Shown: in pieces, positions 27,061-35,820 of the stretch
Layout: every line of letters starts with the position of its first letter
Position numbering within the stretch: the stretch's first letter is position 1
Assembly: GCA_027492035.1 (NCBI GenBank)
Contig: JAOZFT010000020.1
Location: 1 to 64,000, forward strand
Source: Thermoproteota archaeon
Lineage (GTDB): Archaea; Korarchaeota; JAOZGF01; JAOZFZ01
Direction of reading: 5' to 3'
Length of the DNA: 64,000 nt
Position numbers and translations under genes: made by a program
Notes under the pieces: model-generated
What the model was told of the DNA's origin: nothing
Databases searched by the model: none
The model's input: only the letters and a program-made list of their open reading frames with translations

Positions 27061-27084
27061 GTATTTAATACAAATTAATACAAA
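27061..27084 (+). promoter_or_regulatory. tandem operator of the vapBC-like pair
   Basis: TTAATACAAA occurs twice with no gap (27065-27074 and 27075-27084), so the copies sit one helical turn apart. The first overlaps the near-palindrome GTATTTAATAC (27061-27071). A TATA-like ATTTAAATATT lies about 15 bases further upstream, and GGTGG follows directly. Ribbon-helix-helix antitoxins typically bind such phased repeats to repress their own operon. Confidence 0.6.
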
Positions 27085-27095
27085 CGGTGGCTCTT

Positions 27096-27371
27096 ATGGG
27101 AAGCAAGGTTACTAGTATTAGGATTAGAGAAGATCTTTGGAAAGAAGCTAAAATTTTAGCTGTCAAGGAAGGGGTTTCGTTAAAAAGCCTTATTGAAGCA
27201 TTGTTAGAAAGTGTAGTTCAAGGGGCTAAATTAACTGAAAAATTTCAACAAAAAATTCAGAACGATGCCCTAAATATTTTGGAAAAGAAGAGAATGGAGG
27301 GTGAAACCCCATTCTCTATAATCCATGAAAAAACTGCTGTTGAACTTGTGAGGGAAGGCAGAGGCGAATAA
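27096..27371 (+). CDS. ribbon-helix-helix antitoxin (VapB-like)
   Basis: A 91-residue protein. The first ~45 residues (KVTSIRIREDLWKEAKILAVKEGVSLKSLIEALL) form a ribbon-helix-helix DNA-binding domain, and the rest is a charged helix and tail that would bind the toxin. ATG at 27096 is preferred over GTG at 27087 because GGTGG lies five bases before it. It is followed after three bases by the PIN toxin gene and preceded by phased repeats, consistent with autorepression. Confidence 0.82.
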   Translation: MGSKVTSIRIREDLWKEAKILAVKEGVSLKSLIEALLESVVQGAKLTEKFQQKIQNDALNILEKKRMEGETPFSIIHEKTAVELVREGRGE

Positions 27372-27374
27372 AAC

Positions 27375-27878
27375 TTGGAAACTCTATATCTTGACACCAA
27401 CATAATAATTGCTAGGTACAAACCTGGCGACCCTTTACATGAATTGTCAGAGAAATTGGTAAATGATAAAAGCTTTAAATTGTTTATTTCTCCAGTGACT
27501 TTGTTTGAACTTTATGCAGTTATTTCTAGGATATCTCCTTACTTGCTTTTACCTAATGAACTGAACCATACCTCCTTAGCTACGCTTATCCACTTCATCA
27601 TTAAAGATTGTAATTTAAATTTTAAATCAAGAACACTACTTACCTTCATCAATTTTAAGGGATTTAAAGCAACCTTACCTTTTGAATACTTGATGTCTTC
27701 TTTTTTAGCTGAAAAATTGAGGTTAAGAGCTTTAGATTTGCTTCATATTTCATACGCAGCCATGCTGAGGGATGAAGTAAAATTGTTTATAACCGGTGAC
27801 GAGGAAATTTTAGAGAAAAAAGAAGCTATAAAGGAATTCACGGAAGTGGAAGTGCGTCATCCTAAAGAAATGTATTAG
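27375..27878 (+). CDS. PIN-domain toxin (VapC-like ribonuclease)
   Basis: A 167-residue PIN-domain protein. Acidic metal ligands appear in LYLDTNIIIARY near the N terminus, SPVTLFELYAV, LRALDLLHISYAAML and FITGDEEIL. It is somewhat longer than common VapC (about 130), with an inserted helical middle. VapC toxins cut tRNA or rRNA under stress. TTG start three bases after the antitoxin stop; the pair is a complete, apparently intact module. Confidence 0.85.
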   Translation: METLYLDTNIIIARYKPGDPLHELSEKLVNDKSFKLFISPVTLFELYAVISRISPYLLLPNELNHTSLATLIHFIIKDCNLNFKSRTLLTFINFKGFKATLPFEYLMSSFLAEKLRLRALDLLHISYAAMLRDEVKLFITGDEEILEKKEAIKEFTEVEVRHPKEMY

Positions 27879-28077
27879 CTTGAAAAAAAGACATTGAGTC
27901 CCTCTTCGCAATAAAATTTTGTGAAAGCATAGAACCTCTTAAGTTTTTGAATGGGAAAACATCATCATACATGCCTCCTTTCAGTTTGGGAAGGTAATAA
28001 TAAAAATTTGGTATAAGTGAAGAGAAGGTCATCTGAAGATTCAAAATATTTAAACATTTCTTAAAGTGAAAACAATT

Positions 28078-28818
28078 ATGATTGAAACGAAATGGTATAA
28101 CCTTTTCATAATTTTATTTCTCTTGTTTCTTCCTTTTATGTACACTATTTTCCATGGAGCCTCTTTAAAAACTACTGTTAACTCAGAAGAGAAAGTAATA
28201 ACACTAAATAAGCCCAGTGAAGTACTTTCATGGGCTGTTCTTTTTTCGCTTGTAGGCTCAGGTTCAATAGGTGCCATAATAGCTGCTACAGGAATTGTGG
28301 AGTTCACTTCCTCTAGACTATATCCCAATATACTTCCCGTCCCCCGGGATGAATTAGAAAGAAGGCTTGAAGAACTGAATGACCCAGAAAAACCTTGGAG
28401 TATTCAACATGGTGAAGACACTGATTTCGTGGCTGAGTGGAGAATTGTAGATGCGAAATGGTGGGAAATATTTGCCAGGGCCGGTTTAAAAAGTTATTAT
28501 AAAGCAAGGATGCTCTTAGATGAAGTTAGACATAGGGTATTGTATCATGAAGAAACAGGGGAGATAGAGTGGAAAACTGGAATCTGGCCGCCTTTCCAGC
28601 TTCATATAAGCAAATTCAGTGGACGTATATTCTTCAGCAAGAAAAAAGCAGTCCTATTTGCCTTTAAATCATTTAAACCGATAGATTGGGGTAAAGTCTA
28701 CTCTTACAATTTCGATGTCAACATGATACGCGGCCCCATAGTTGAAACGGTAGAAAGAGCTGGATGGCTTTTCATGCCAGTAACAGCAAAAAGACATGTA
28801 ACTTACAAAGGAAAATGA
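28078..28818 (+). CDS. membrane protein of unknown function
   Basis: A protein of ~246 residues. Two hydrophobic helices (near residues 8-26 and 50-75 of the product) flank a short extracytoplasmic loop. The C-terminal ~170 residues are soluble, with many Trp and charged residues. No family was recognised. ATG at 28078 is chosen because AAATATTTAAA lies about 25 bases upstream, as for a leaderless transcript. GTG at 28066 is the alternative. Confidence 0.6.
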   Translation: MIETKWYNLFIILFLLFLPFMYTIFHGASLKTTVNSEEKVITLNKPSEVLSWAVLFSLVGSGSIGAIIAATGIVEFTSSRLYPNILPVPRDELERRLEELNDPEKPWSIQHGEDTDFVAEWRIVDAKWWEIFARAGLKSYYKARMLLDEVRHRVLYHEETGEIEWKTGIWPPFQLHISKFSGRIFFSKKKAVLFAFKSFKPIDWGKVYSYNFDVNMIRGPIVETVERAGWLFMPVTAKRHVTYKGK

Positions 28819-28883
28819 AACAAAATACTTTACTACTTTTTTCTTTATGGTTTAAAGAAAGGAATAGGAAATGTATTTTATTG

Positions 28884-29873
28884 TTACAGTTCGTAAACTA
28901 TTCCAGGCACCCTTGGAAACAACTGAGTTTCCCCAATATGTTTAGCTCCCACAATCCAACTGACTAATCTCTCCAACCCTATTCCTGCACCTGCAGAAGG
29001 CTTAATCCTCTTCTCCTTTGCAAGTTTCAACAGTGTGGAGTAGTTCTCCTTTCTCACGTGGTCTCTTTCCATCTTAATAATTATTTTACTATATTCCCAT
29101 TCCCTCTTTGCACCTGATAAAACTTCTCCATAACCAGGAAGCAATAAATCGTAGTTGTCCCAGTAATTATTCTCAAAATCTTCAAAATCATAGAATTCCC
29201 GTGGAATATTAACAACCCAAACAGGTTCACTTATCTCAAGTGGAAGTTGTTTATCCCATTCACCTCCATATTTTTCCTCAAGTTCAACCCTGTTCAAAAC
29301 CTTAAATGGAGGGTTAGGAATCTGTAAACAACTGTATCTGTCAAGATAAACCAGTTCATCCCTCATAAACTTTTTCAACTCCTTCATTAACCCAACAAAT
29401 AAATCTTCAACTAGAGACCTTATATCACTAGATGAAGCGTTTCTAGCTTCAAAATCTAGTTGAGTAAACTCATAAGCATGAACCCCAGTCAAAGCCCTAT
29501 CTCTCCTTTCAATTCTTACATTTGGAGATAAAGTAAACAGTTTTGGATGAATCAAGGAACATGCCATTATTTTATGGACAATCATACTCAGGGTCGCTCT
29601 AACTTTTTTACCATAGATTTCAACTTCAATGCGTTTCTCGATGGATGCTCCGGGGTCAGGCCATAAAGGATCTGTTGAAGCAGAAAAAATCACAGGCAAT
29701 AACCATTCAAAGCCTCTGTTTACGAACTCTTTAGTAAAATACTTCAAAACAAAAGTCATCACTTTACTTATGCACTTTCTTCTTTGAATCTCATCTCCAG
29801 AAAGTTGATGTAGGGGTTTGGGTAGATCATTTATAGATAAACTTTTCCAACCAATTATTTTTTCTTCCGTCAC
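28884..29873 (-). CDS. archaeal asparagine synthetase A (AsnRS paralogue)
   Basis: A 329-residue class II aminoacyl-tRNA-synthetase core with no anticodon-binding domain. Motif 2 region VRIERRDRALTGVHAYEFTQLDFE and motif 3 AGAGIGLERLVSWI are clear. This is the layout of the archaeal AsnRS-derived enzyme shown in Pyrococcus abyssi to make asparagine from aspartate and ammonia. It is too short for a true AsnRS or AspRS. Single gene, convergent with 28078-28818. Confidence 0.85.
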   Translation of the reverse strand: MTEEKIIGWKSLSINDLPKPLHQLSGDEIQRRKCISKVMTFVLKYFTKEFVNRGFEWLLPVIFSASTDPLWPDPGASIEKRIEVEIYGKKVRATLSMIVHKIMACSLIHPKLFTLSPNVRIERRDRALTGVHAYEFTQLDFEARNASSSDIRSLVEDLFVGLMKELKKFMRDELVYLDRYSCLQIPNPPFKVLNRVELEEKYGGEWDKQLPLEISEPVWVVNIPREFYDFEDFENNYWDNYDLLLPGYGEVLSGAKREWEYSKIIIKMERDHVRKENYSTLLKLAKEKRIKPSAGAGIGLERLVSWIVGAKHIGETQLFPRVPGIVYEL

Positions 29874-30051
29874 TGGTTTTCACCTTTTTCAAAGTTTTTC
29901 AAAAGTAACAAGAAAGAAATTTCTCAGTTCAGTTGGATGATTCTTTTTAAATTTAATCAACAAAACAACTAAAAGATATTAGTAAAAAAGTTTTTTTGTC
30001 CATAAAGAAGTACATACACAACCAAAAAGTTTTTGAGAATAGGTAATATAA

Positions 30052-30180
30052 ATGAAATTTGACTGCAACTCAGCTGTATTACGTCCATCAATAGAAGACT
30101 TCACAGCATTTCTAGATTTTTAAGCAAACTTAATTGAACTTGCTTTAACAGGGAAAGTATCCACCCAAAAAACTGTATAA
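30052..30180 (+). pseudogene. short coding relic with an in-frame TAA
   Basis: The 400-base gap 29874-30274 holds no intact gene. From ATG 30052 a frame reads MKFDCNSAVLRPSIEDFTAF to TAA at 30121 and continues open after it as ANLIELALTGKVSTQKTV to TAA 30178-30180. The even amino-acid content on both sides suggests one decayed coding fragment. Origin unknown. Confidence 0.25.
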
Positions 30181-30274
30181 GTCAAAATGAAGCCTTCCTC
30201 TTCAAACCCTTTCCTTGATTATTTTCCTTCCTGAAAAGTGGAAACACCCTAAAAACTTTTGAAACTTTTTTCAA

Positions 30275-32197
30275 CTATGAAAAGATTTGAAGTAATGTAA
30301 CTATCTCCTTTGAAGTAAAAGCTATAAAGGTTGCTACAATCAATGTCAAGATGGTTACGAAGAAAGTTTTCTTGATTCCAAGCTCCCTCTCTAAGGCAGC
30401 TATCGTTGCTATGCAGGGGACATAGAAAAGAGTGAAAAGTGTAAAAGTTAAGATTTGGGTTTTGCTCATAACTGTTAAAACATTTGTGGTTTCAAGCGCT
30501 TGCATAAGCATTACTAGTGCCAGTTCTTTCCTTAAAACTCCGAAAATTAAAGTTACGCCTACTGGTTGTGGTAAATCTAAAACTTTAGTTAGGGGGGAGA
30601 CAAATAAGTTTAACAAGTTGTTTAGTGAATAGTATTCAAGCAAGCTAAGGACTATACTACCTAGGATAAGTAAAGGCCAAGCTACCACCACGAAATCCTT
30701 TATTCTTAACCAAGTTTTAGATAGCACCACTTTTATTGATGGGATTTGATATGGAGGAACCTCCATAACCATCCCAATGGGTATAGCCTCAGGTGTCACT
30801 TTAGAAAGAAGTTTCCCCAAGGCGGCTACCACTAAAATGTTCAGAAGGTAAATAAGTAGGGCGGCGTTTGGCCCTATATAAAAAGCCACTAACCCAAAAA
30901 TTATTGTTGTCCTAGCTGCACAGGGAATAAATGTTGAAAGAGTTGCTGTTAAGAACCTGTCTCTTTCAGATTCAAGAATCCTAGTTGACATTATAGCTGG
31001 AACGTTGCAGCCATAACCAAGAATCAAAGGAACCACTGATTTACCGTGCAACCCCACTCTGTGAAGGAAAGTATCCATTAAGAAAGCTATGCGGGGAAGG
31101 TAGCCCATATCCTCCACAACAGCTAACCCTATAAGGAAGGGCACTAGGTAAGGGAGAACTATTCCTATTCCTCCAGCTAACCCCTCTAATAATCCCTTCA
31201 ATACTTGTTTAAACAAGGTGTTAATAGGTAGAAAACTTACCTCTGGAATCAAGAAATCTTCAAAGAAAGAGATAAGAGGCTCTTCCAAGTATTTTCCAAA
31301 CGTAAAAACAATGTTGAAGAAACCGTAAAGGAAAATGAACAAGAACACGTAACCCAAATGTTTGTGCATAAGTAAGGAGTCAATTTTATCCCTTAACAAA
31401 ACCTTAGCCACACCTACTTTAACAGCTTCCTCAAAAATGTTTAAAGCTGAAGCATGTCTTTCAGCTGAAATAACTAAGTAAGAAGGTTTTCCATGCCTTT
31501 TACTTAACCTGTCTTGCAAAATTTTAACTTCAGCAATTAACTCCTCATCCTTAACTGCAGAAATAAATTCGTCATCGTTTTCTAACAACTTTATGGCAAG
31601 AAATCTCGCTGGAACTTTTAATTTGGAAGAAAGAGTTAAAACTTTAGTTTCCAGCTCCTCAATTACATCCTCTACATCTTTACTGTAAAGGATTTCTCTC
31701 CCTTTCTTTTTCACTTTTCCCATCTTCAATGCAGTAAGAAATAATTTATTTATTCCAATCCCCTTCACAGCTATGCACTCAACCACAGGAACGCCTAGGA
31801 TACTTGAAAGTTTAGAACTGTCTATGTTTAAGCCCTTTCTAGCCGCTTCATCCATGAAATTTAAACACAAAACCAAGGGAATACCGAACTCTAAAAGCTG
31901 GATAGTAAGTTCAAGGCTTCTAGACAAGATGGATGCGTCAACAACATTTATCACCACATCAGCTTCCCCTTTCAAAAGATAATTTCTAGAAACCAACTCA
32001 GCCAAGTCTAAAGAGGTCAGGGAATATGTTCCTGGAAGATCCACTATTTCAAAAATTTCCCCTACGAAATTCACTTTTCCCTTCAAGTATTTAACGGTTG
32101 TGCCTGGGAAATTAGAAGTGACAGCTTTGTACCCTGCTACTTGGTTAAAAATTGTGCTTTTACCAGAATTAGGCTGTCCTACCAAAACAATTCTCAT
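30275..32197 (-). CDS. feoB: ferrous iron transporter FeoB (full length)
   Basis: A 640-residue FeoB: N-terminal G domain with GQPNSGKSTIFNQV (G1), FPGTT (G2), DLPGTYSL (G3) and LNFMD (G4), a helical GDI-like domain to ~residue 265, then the membrane part with two Gate motifs (ILGYGCNVPAIMSTR and TFIPCAARTTI). It imports Fe2+. Its start overlaps the feoA stop by four bases. This is the second, independent feo locus in the window. Confidence 0.95.
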   Translation of the reverse strand: MRIVLVGQPNSGKSTIFNQVAGYKAVTSNFPGTTVKYLKGKVNFVGEIFEIVDLPGTYSLTSLDLAELVSRNYLLKGEADVVINVVDASILSRSLELTIQLLEFGIPLVLCLNFMDEAARKGLNIDSSKLSSILGVPVVECIAVKGIGINKLFLTALKMGKVKKKGREILYSKDVEDVIEELETKVLTLSSKLKVPARFLAIKLLENDDEFISAVKDEELIAEVKILQDRLSKRHGKPSYLVISAERHASALNIFEEAVKVGVAKVLLRDKIDSLLMHKHLGYVFLFIFLYGFFNIVFTFGKYLEEPLISFFEDFLIPEVSFLPINTLFKQVLKGLLEGLAGGIGIVLPYLVPFLIGLAVVEDMGYLPRIAFLMDTFLHRVGLHGKSVVPLILGYGCNVPAIMSTRILESERDRFLTATLSTFIPCAARTTIIFGLVAFYIGPNAALLIYLLNILVVAALGKLLSKVTPEAIPIGMVMEVPPYQIPSIKVVLSKTWLRIKDFVVVAWPLLILGSIVLSLLEYYSLNNLLNLFVSPLTKVLDLPQPVGVTLIFGVLRKELALVMLMQALETTNVLTVMSKTQILTFTLFTLFYVPCIATIAALERELGIKKTFFVTILTLIVATFIAFTSKEIVTLLQIFS

Positions 32198-32424
32198 TTA
32201 TACACCTCAACAATAATCTTTTTAGCCACCCCCCTGCTCAAAGCAACATTTCTTCCACCAACTGAAACAAGTAAAGGTCCTCTCAATATGCCTGACTGTA
32301 AAACAGTGACGCAGGTTCCAGGAAAAATACCTAACTCATTTAAACGCTGAATTATTCCTTTACCACCTAAAATATCAACAACTTTAACTTTAACGCCTAA
32401 AGGAGCCTTATCTAAAGAAACCAT
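32194..32424 (-). CDS. feoA: FeoA-domain protein
   Basis: A 76-residue SH3-like FeoA protein (GVKVKVVDILGGKGIIQRLNE split over two strands, LGIFPGTCVTVLQ, and a closing GRNVALSRGVAKKIIVEV). FeoA binds and modulates FeoB. It is translationally coupled to feoB by a four-base overlap. A TATA-like CTTTTAAAGG is present upstream on this strand near 32482-32495. Confidence 0.9.
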   Translation of the reverse strand: MVSLDKAPLGVKVKVVDILGGKGIIQRLNELGIFPGTCVTVLQSGILRGPLLVSVGGRNVALSRGVAKKIIVEVYK

Positions 32425-32556
32425 TTTGTACTCCTCTTTACTTTAAGGTGGAGATAAATTCAATAAAACAAGTTTTTGCCTTTAAAAGAATCTTTTAAGG
32501 AGAGATAACCTACTACTTCCAACAAAGTAAATAAAGCATTTAGGAAAAGAGTATGC

Positions 32557-32629
32557 GTAGGTTGAGGAGTTTAATGACGCAATTATGACGCAATTAATTT
32601 TTCATTACTTTAACCCCTCTTCAACCTAC
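32557..32629. repeat. inverted repeat enclosing tandem 11-base repeats
   Basis: GTAGGTTGA (32557-32565) is perfectly complementary to TCAACCTAC (32621-32629); with mismatches the pairing may extend inward (GGAGTTTAA against TTTAACCCCTC). Inside, TGACGCAATTA occurs twice in tandem (32575-32585, 32586-32596). It lies between the two feo operons, after the end of one and about 150 bases before the feoA at 32424. It could be a terminator/processing hairpin, an operator array or a small mobile remnant. Confidence 0.5.
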
Positions 32630-32688
32630 AGTACATAAATCCTTTTCTGTGCTTTAATTAGCTTTCGAAAATTTTTTAAAGTTTATTC

Positions 32689-33192
32689 TCAAGCTTTTCC
32701 AGGTAACAGTTCTTTTAAGAGGTCTTTAACTGACCAATACATCGGTGAAGCTATTACCCCTATTATAAAGTGAGGGGCTATCCCCCAAGTGTCACCAGCT
32801 AATGACCAACTCTTCTCTATACTTCCACCCCAAAGTAGGGGGTAATATGTATCTAAAATATCTGCAAATAAGACGGTGAGGTTTAATAGTAACATCAGCA
32901 TTGAAAGCAACCACCCTACAAAAAGGAATCCTCTATATTCTCTCTCTCCTTTAGAGTATAGGTAAAGTGCTTTTGTGAATACTGCGCCAATTATTATCAA
33001 GAATACTCCAGAGAAAGCTTCTGGAAAAGTGTTAGGTATGTATGTGCCGGCAAATTTGAAGCCTAACTGTATAATTGACAAACCTGTCCAGCTGAACCAC
33101 CATTCAATTAATCCATTGTAGAACTGTATTGAACCGTAAAGAAAATAAAGAATACTCACCACCAACGTGAGTAAATATGTTTTATCTTTCAT
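32689..33192 (-). CDS. four-helix membrane protein of the feo operon
   Basis: A 167-residue protein with four hydrophobic segments (near residues 7-25, 55-75, 87-112 and 137-155) and aromatic-rich loops. It starts six bases after the split FeoB membrane subunit, so it belongs to that operon. Family not recognised. It could be an accessory subunit of the split transporter, replacing FeoC or a stabilising part. That role is inferred from position only. Confidence 0.65.
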   Translation of the reverse strand: MKDKTYLLTLVVSILYFLYGSIQFYNGLIEWWFSWTGLSIIQLGFKFAGTYIPNTFPEAFSGVFLIIIGAVFTKALYLYSKGEREYRGFLFVGWLLSMLMLLLNLTVLFADILDTYYPLLWGGSIEKSWSLAGDTWGIAPHFIIGVIASPMYWSVKDLLKELLPGKA

Positions 33193-33198
33193 GTTTCA

Positions 33199-34695
33199 TC
33201 ACCTCACTAATACATGTCCCATAACCAAGATTAACCAGTTAACTAAATATGCTAAAATTATTCCGTAGATTACCGCGAACCCTGTCCATTTCCATGAGCC
33301 AGTCTCTTGCTTTATTGCCCCAATAGTAACAATGCATGGAATGTATATTTGTATGAACGCCATGTAACCATACATATCTACTGGGTTGTAAAGAGAGGCC
33401 ATTTTTCCAGCTATTTCCTCCTCCCCTACGCCATAAAGCATTGCAGAAGCTCCTAATACTATTTCTTTAGCTACAAACCCAAATATTGCGGCGACTACGA
33501 GCCTCCAATCCCAGTTAAGTGGTGAAAAAACAGGTTGAAAGAATTTTCCGATGGCACAAATAATTGCGTTTTGAGGTTCCGGTGTAAAAGTGAATGTAGT
33601 GGCGTCCGTAATAGTAAGAACCCCTATTATTATAAGGCCTGCAAGTATTATTGTCCCAGCTTTTTTGAAGAACAATGAACCTCTATCCCACATACGTACC
33701 ACGGCAACCCGGAGAGAAGGTTTCTGGTAAACTGGGAACTCTATCATGAAGGGGGAAACTCTTCCTCTAAACAATGTTTTTCTTAACATTATCGCAACTA
33801 TGAAGACAAGTACAATCCCTAAGATGTACAGTGACAGAATTACGTCTCCTGCATAGGCTCCAAAGAAAGCAGCAGCAATTGCTGAAAAGAAAACAAGCCT
33901 AGCCCCACACATTATTAAGGGGTTTGTTAAAATGGCAATCATTCTATCATTTTCGTCAGGTATTATCCTGGTCGCATACTCTGCTGGGACGTTGCAACCT
34001 ACGCCCATTATTAAGGGCAATATAGTGCGCCCAGATAACCCGACTTTCCTCATTACTCTATCCATTACAAATGCCGCCCTAGCCATGTACCCACTGTCCT
34101 CAAAAAGAGATAAAGCAAAGTATAAAGCCATTATTAGTGGGACAAAACTTAAAATAACCCCAACACCTTGTATAACCCCATATTCCCCAAACAAAAGGTA
34201 ATCGATGAATGGCTGGCCTGTAACGCCTGTCAATTTTTCTCCAAGATAAGCGAATAAGTCCCCAAGGAAGTTGCAGAATGGTGTGGAAATTGTGAACGCA
34301 AACTGGAGAAGCCACCAAAGCAAAGTCAAAAAAACTGGGATGCCCAAAAACTTGTCAAGTAAAACTTTATCAAGTAAGTCAGAGGCAGTTAGTCTTCCTA
34401 TTCCTTTGACTGTCTTCGAAACTATCTCCTTTATTAAAGCATATCTAGCATTGGCTATTGCAACTTCAGGATCACCTAACTCCTTTTCCATTCTCTTTTT
34501 TATTTCTGAAGCTTTTTCAAGAATTCTCTTCCCTTCATTACCCATCATAAATACTTTATTCACCACATCACTGTCACTTTCAAGGAGTTTTATAGCTACC
34601 CACCTTGGTCTGAAAACATTTTTTATTAAACTAGCGGAGTGTATAACTTTCTCCAATTCTTCAATATATTTTTCAACTTTTAATGAATACTTCAT
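33199..34695 (-). CDS. FeoB membrane subunit (split FeoB, C-terminal part)
   Basis: A 498-residue protein with the FeoB GDI-like helical region (RPRWVAIKLLESDSDV) and then the membrane domain with both Gate motifs (MGVGCNVPAEYATR and PLIMCGARLVFF). It lacks a G domain, which is encoded separately just upstream. The start overlaps the G-domain gene by 23 bases in a different frame and has its own GGGGGA site three bases before the ATG. The split is therefore probably real, not a sequencing frameshift. Confidence 0.88.
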   Translation of the reverse strand: MKYSLKVEKYIEELEKVIHSASLIKNVFRPRWVAIKLLESDSDVVNKVFMMGNEGKRILEKASEIKKRMEKELGDPEVAIANARYALIKEIVSKTVKGIGRLTASDLLDKVLLDKFLGIPVFLTLLWWLLQFAFTISTPFCNFLGDLFAYLGEKLTGVTGQPFIDYLLFGEYGVIQGVGVILSFVPLIMALYFALSLFEDSGYMARAAFVMDRVMRKVGLSGRTILPLIMGVGCNVPAEYATRIIPDENDRMIAILTNPLIMCGARLVFFSAIAAAFFGAYAGDVILSLYILGIVLVFIVAIMLRKTLFRGRVSPFMIEFPVYQKPSLRVAVVRMWDRGSLFFKKAGTIILAGLIIIGVLTITDATTFTFTPEPQNAIICAIGKFFQPVFSPLNWDWRLVVAAIFGFVAKEIVLGASAMLYGVGEEEIAGKMASLYNPVDMYGYMAFIQIYIPCIVTIGAIKQETGSWKWTGFAVIYGIILAYLVNWLILVMGHVLVR

Positions 34696-35218
34696 ATCTC
34701 CCCCTCTTATCCGTGGCTTCTACCACTGCTCTAATAAGTTCTTTCATACCTTCCTTCTTAGGAGCCACTGTGGGAATGACAGGGACTCCTAACTCCTCCT
34801 GCAATCTCTTTACATTTATCTCTATTCCCTCTTTCTTTCCCAAATCCATTTTGTTCAATGCGATAACTACGTTTGCGTCAAGTTCTAGCAGTTGAAGAGT
34901 AAGGTAAAGATTCCTCTCAAGATTTGAAGCATCGACTATGTTAACCACTACGTCTGGTTTCTCATATATAATGAAGTCCCTGGCAATTTTTTCTTCGATA
35001 GAAAGGGCGCTTAAACTGTAAGTTCCAGGTAAATCAACTACATGTAGCTCCTTGTTACCATACCTAAGGAAGCCTTCCTTCTTATCAACTGTTTTACCTG
35101 GCCAATTCCCCACATGCTGCCTTGAACCTGTTAAATTATTGAAAATAACAGATTTTCCTACATTTGGGTTACCTACCAAGGCAACAAGTATCAAGTTTCT
35201 TGAAGAAGCAAAACCCAT
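34673..35218 (-). CDS. FeoB GTPase subunit (split FeoB, N-terminal part)
   Basis: A 181-residue stand-alone FeoB G domain: GNPNVGKSVIFNNLTG (G1), WPGKTV (G2), DLPGTYSLSAL (G3), LNKMD (G4) and PTVAPKKEG near the G5 position. It ends where the helical GDI region would begin. It would gate iron transport through the separately encoded membrane subunit. It lies three bases after the FeoA gene at 35222. Confidence 0.9.
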   Translation of the reverse strand: MGFASSRNLILVALVGNPNVGKSVIFNNLTGSRQHVGNWPGKTVDKKEGFLRYGNKELHVVDLPGTYSLSALSIEEKIARDFIIYEKPDVVVNIVDASNLERNLYLTLQLLELDANVVIALNKMDLGKKEGIEINVKRLQEELGVPVIPTVAPKKEGMKELIRAVVEATDKRGRYEVFIKS

Positions 35219-35221
35219 GCT

Positions 35222-35458
35222 CTAACTACCTCCATTATCCACGTCAACAAAAATTTTGGCCGCCACTCCTCTACCTATTGCTAACCTGCTCCCCCTTACT
35301 TCAATAAGCATTGGCCCATATCCTGTTTCTTTTAAAACCTTTATTCTAGTGCCTTGAGTTAAACCCAGCTCTGCAAGCCTCCTAACAAGGCCTCTTCCAC
35401 CCTTCACATGTATAATAATTCCTGAACTTCCTTCAGGTTGAAAAATCAACGGTATCAA
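35222..35458 (-). CDS. FeoA-domain protein
   Basis: A 78-residue SH3-like FeoA protein (GSSGIIIHVKGGRGLVRRLAE split over two strands, LGLTQGTRIKVLKE, GSRLAIGRGVAAKIFV). It overlaps the end of the preceding FeoA gene by four bases and leads into the FeoB G domain, so all five feo genes look co-translated. Two FeoA proteins in one operon may contact the split transporter as a pair. Confidence 0.88.
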   Translation of the reverse strand: MIPLIFQPEGSSGIIIHVKGGRGLVRRLAELGLTQGTRIKVLKETGYGPMLIEVRGSRLAIGRGVAAKIFVDVDNGGS

Positions 35459-35700
35459 CTCTCCTTCTCCACCCTCACTACCACATACCTTGCTTCATCT
35501 TTCCTTAAACAAAGATCATACCCTAACGCTCGGAACTCTACAGGGTCTCCTAAGGGTGCATTTCTAATGACTTCTATTTCCGTGTTTCTAACTAAACCCA
35601 TATCTAATATCCTTTTCTTTAATGAAGGTGGACCCCCTACCACAGTTACTATTATTCCCTTCTCTCTAGGTTTCATTTCACTTAATCTTTTCTCAACCAC
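35455..35700 (-). CDS. FeoA-domain protein, first gene of the split feo operon
   Basis: An 81-residue FeoA protein (LSEMKPREKGIIVTVVGG, KKRILDMGLVRNTEIEVI, LCLRKDEARYVVVRV). GTG at 35700 is chosen as the start because GGTG lies six bases upstream and the product then begins like other FeoA proteins. A longer frame from 35742 would add an atypical aromatic leader. The promoter and a perfect palindrome lie about 100 bases upstream. Confidence 0.85.
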   Translation of the reverse strand: MVEKRLSEMKPREKGIIVTVVGGPPSLKKRILDMGLVRNTEIEVIRNAPLGDPVEFRALGYDLCLRKDEARYVVVRVEKES

Positions 35701-35802
35701 TCTCCACACCTTTTTTTCTGGCCAGAAGTAACAAAACAGCAAATACCACTTCCTACAAAATACTTCACGCAGATGGAAAACAAATGGAAAATTTTCTAAA
35801 AA

Positions 35803-35820
35803 AATACGACAAGTCGTATT
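35803..35820. promoter_or_regulatory. palindromic operator at the split feo promoter
   Basis: AATACGAC-AA-GTCGTATT is a perfect 8-base inverted repeat. Read on the minus strand, a TATA-like TTTTTAAATA overlaps its edge (35817-35826), so a bound repressor would block transcription of the feo operon. Further half-sites TCGTATTT occur at ~35835 and at 36050-36057, the latter in front of the divergent permease gene. A DtxR/MntR-type metal repressor would fit, but none is encoded here. The rest of 35743-36302 shows no gene. Confidence 0.6.

Noticed and set aside
33199-35218. Split FeoB as a simple sequencing frameshift
   Set aside because: The downstream part has its own ribosome site and ATG, the overlap is 23 bases, and the break lies at a domain boundary, so two genes are the better explanation, though reads should confirm it.
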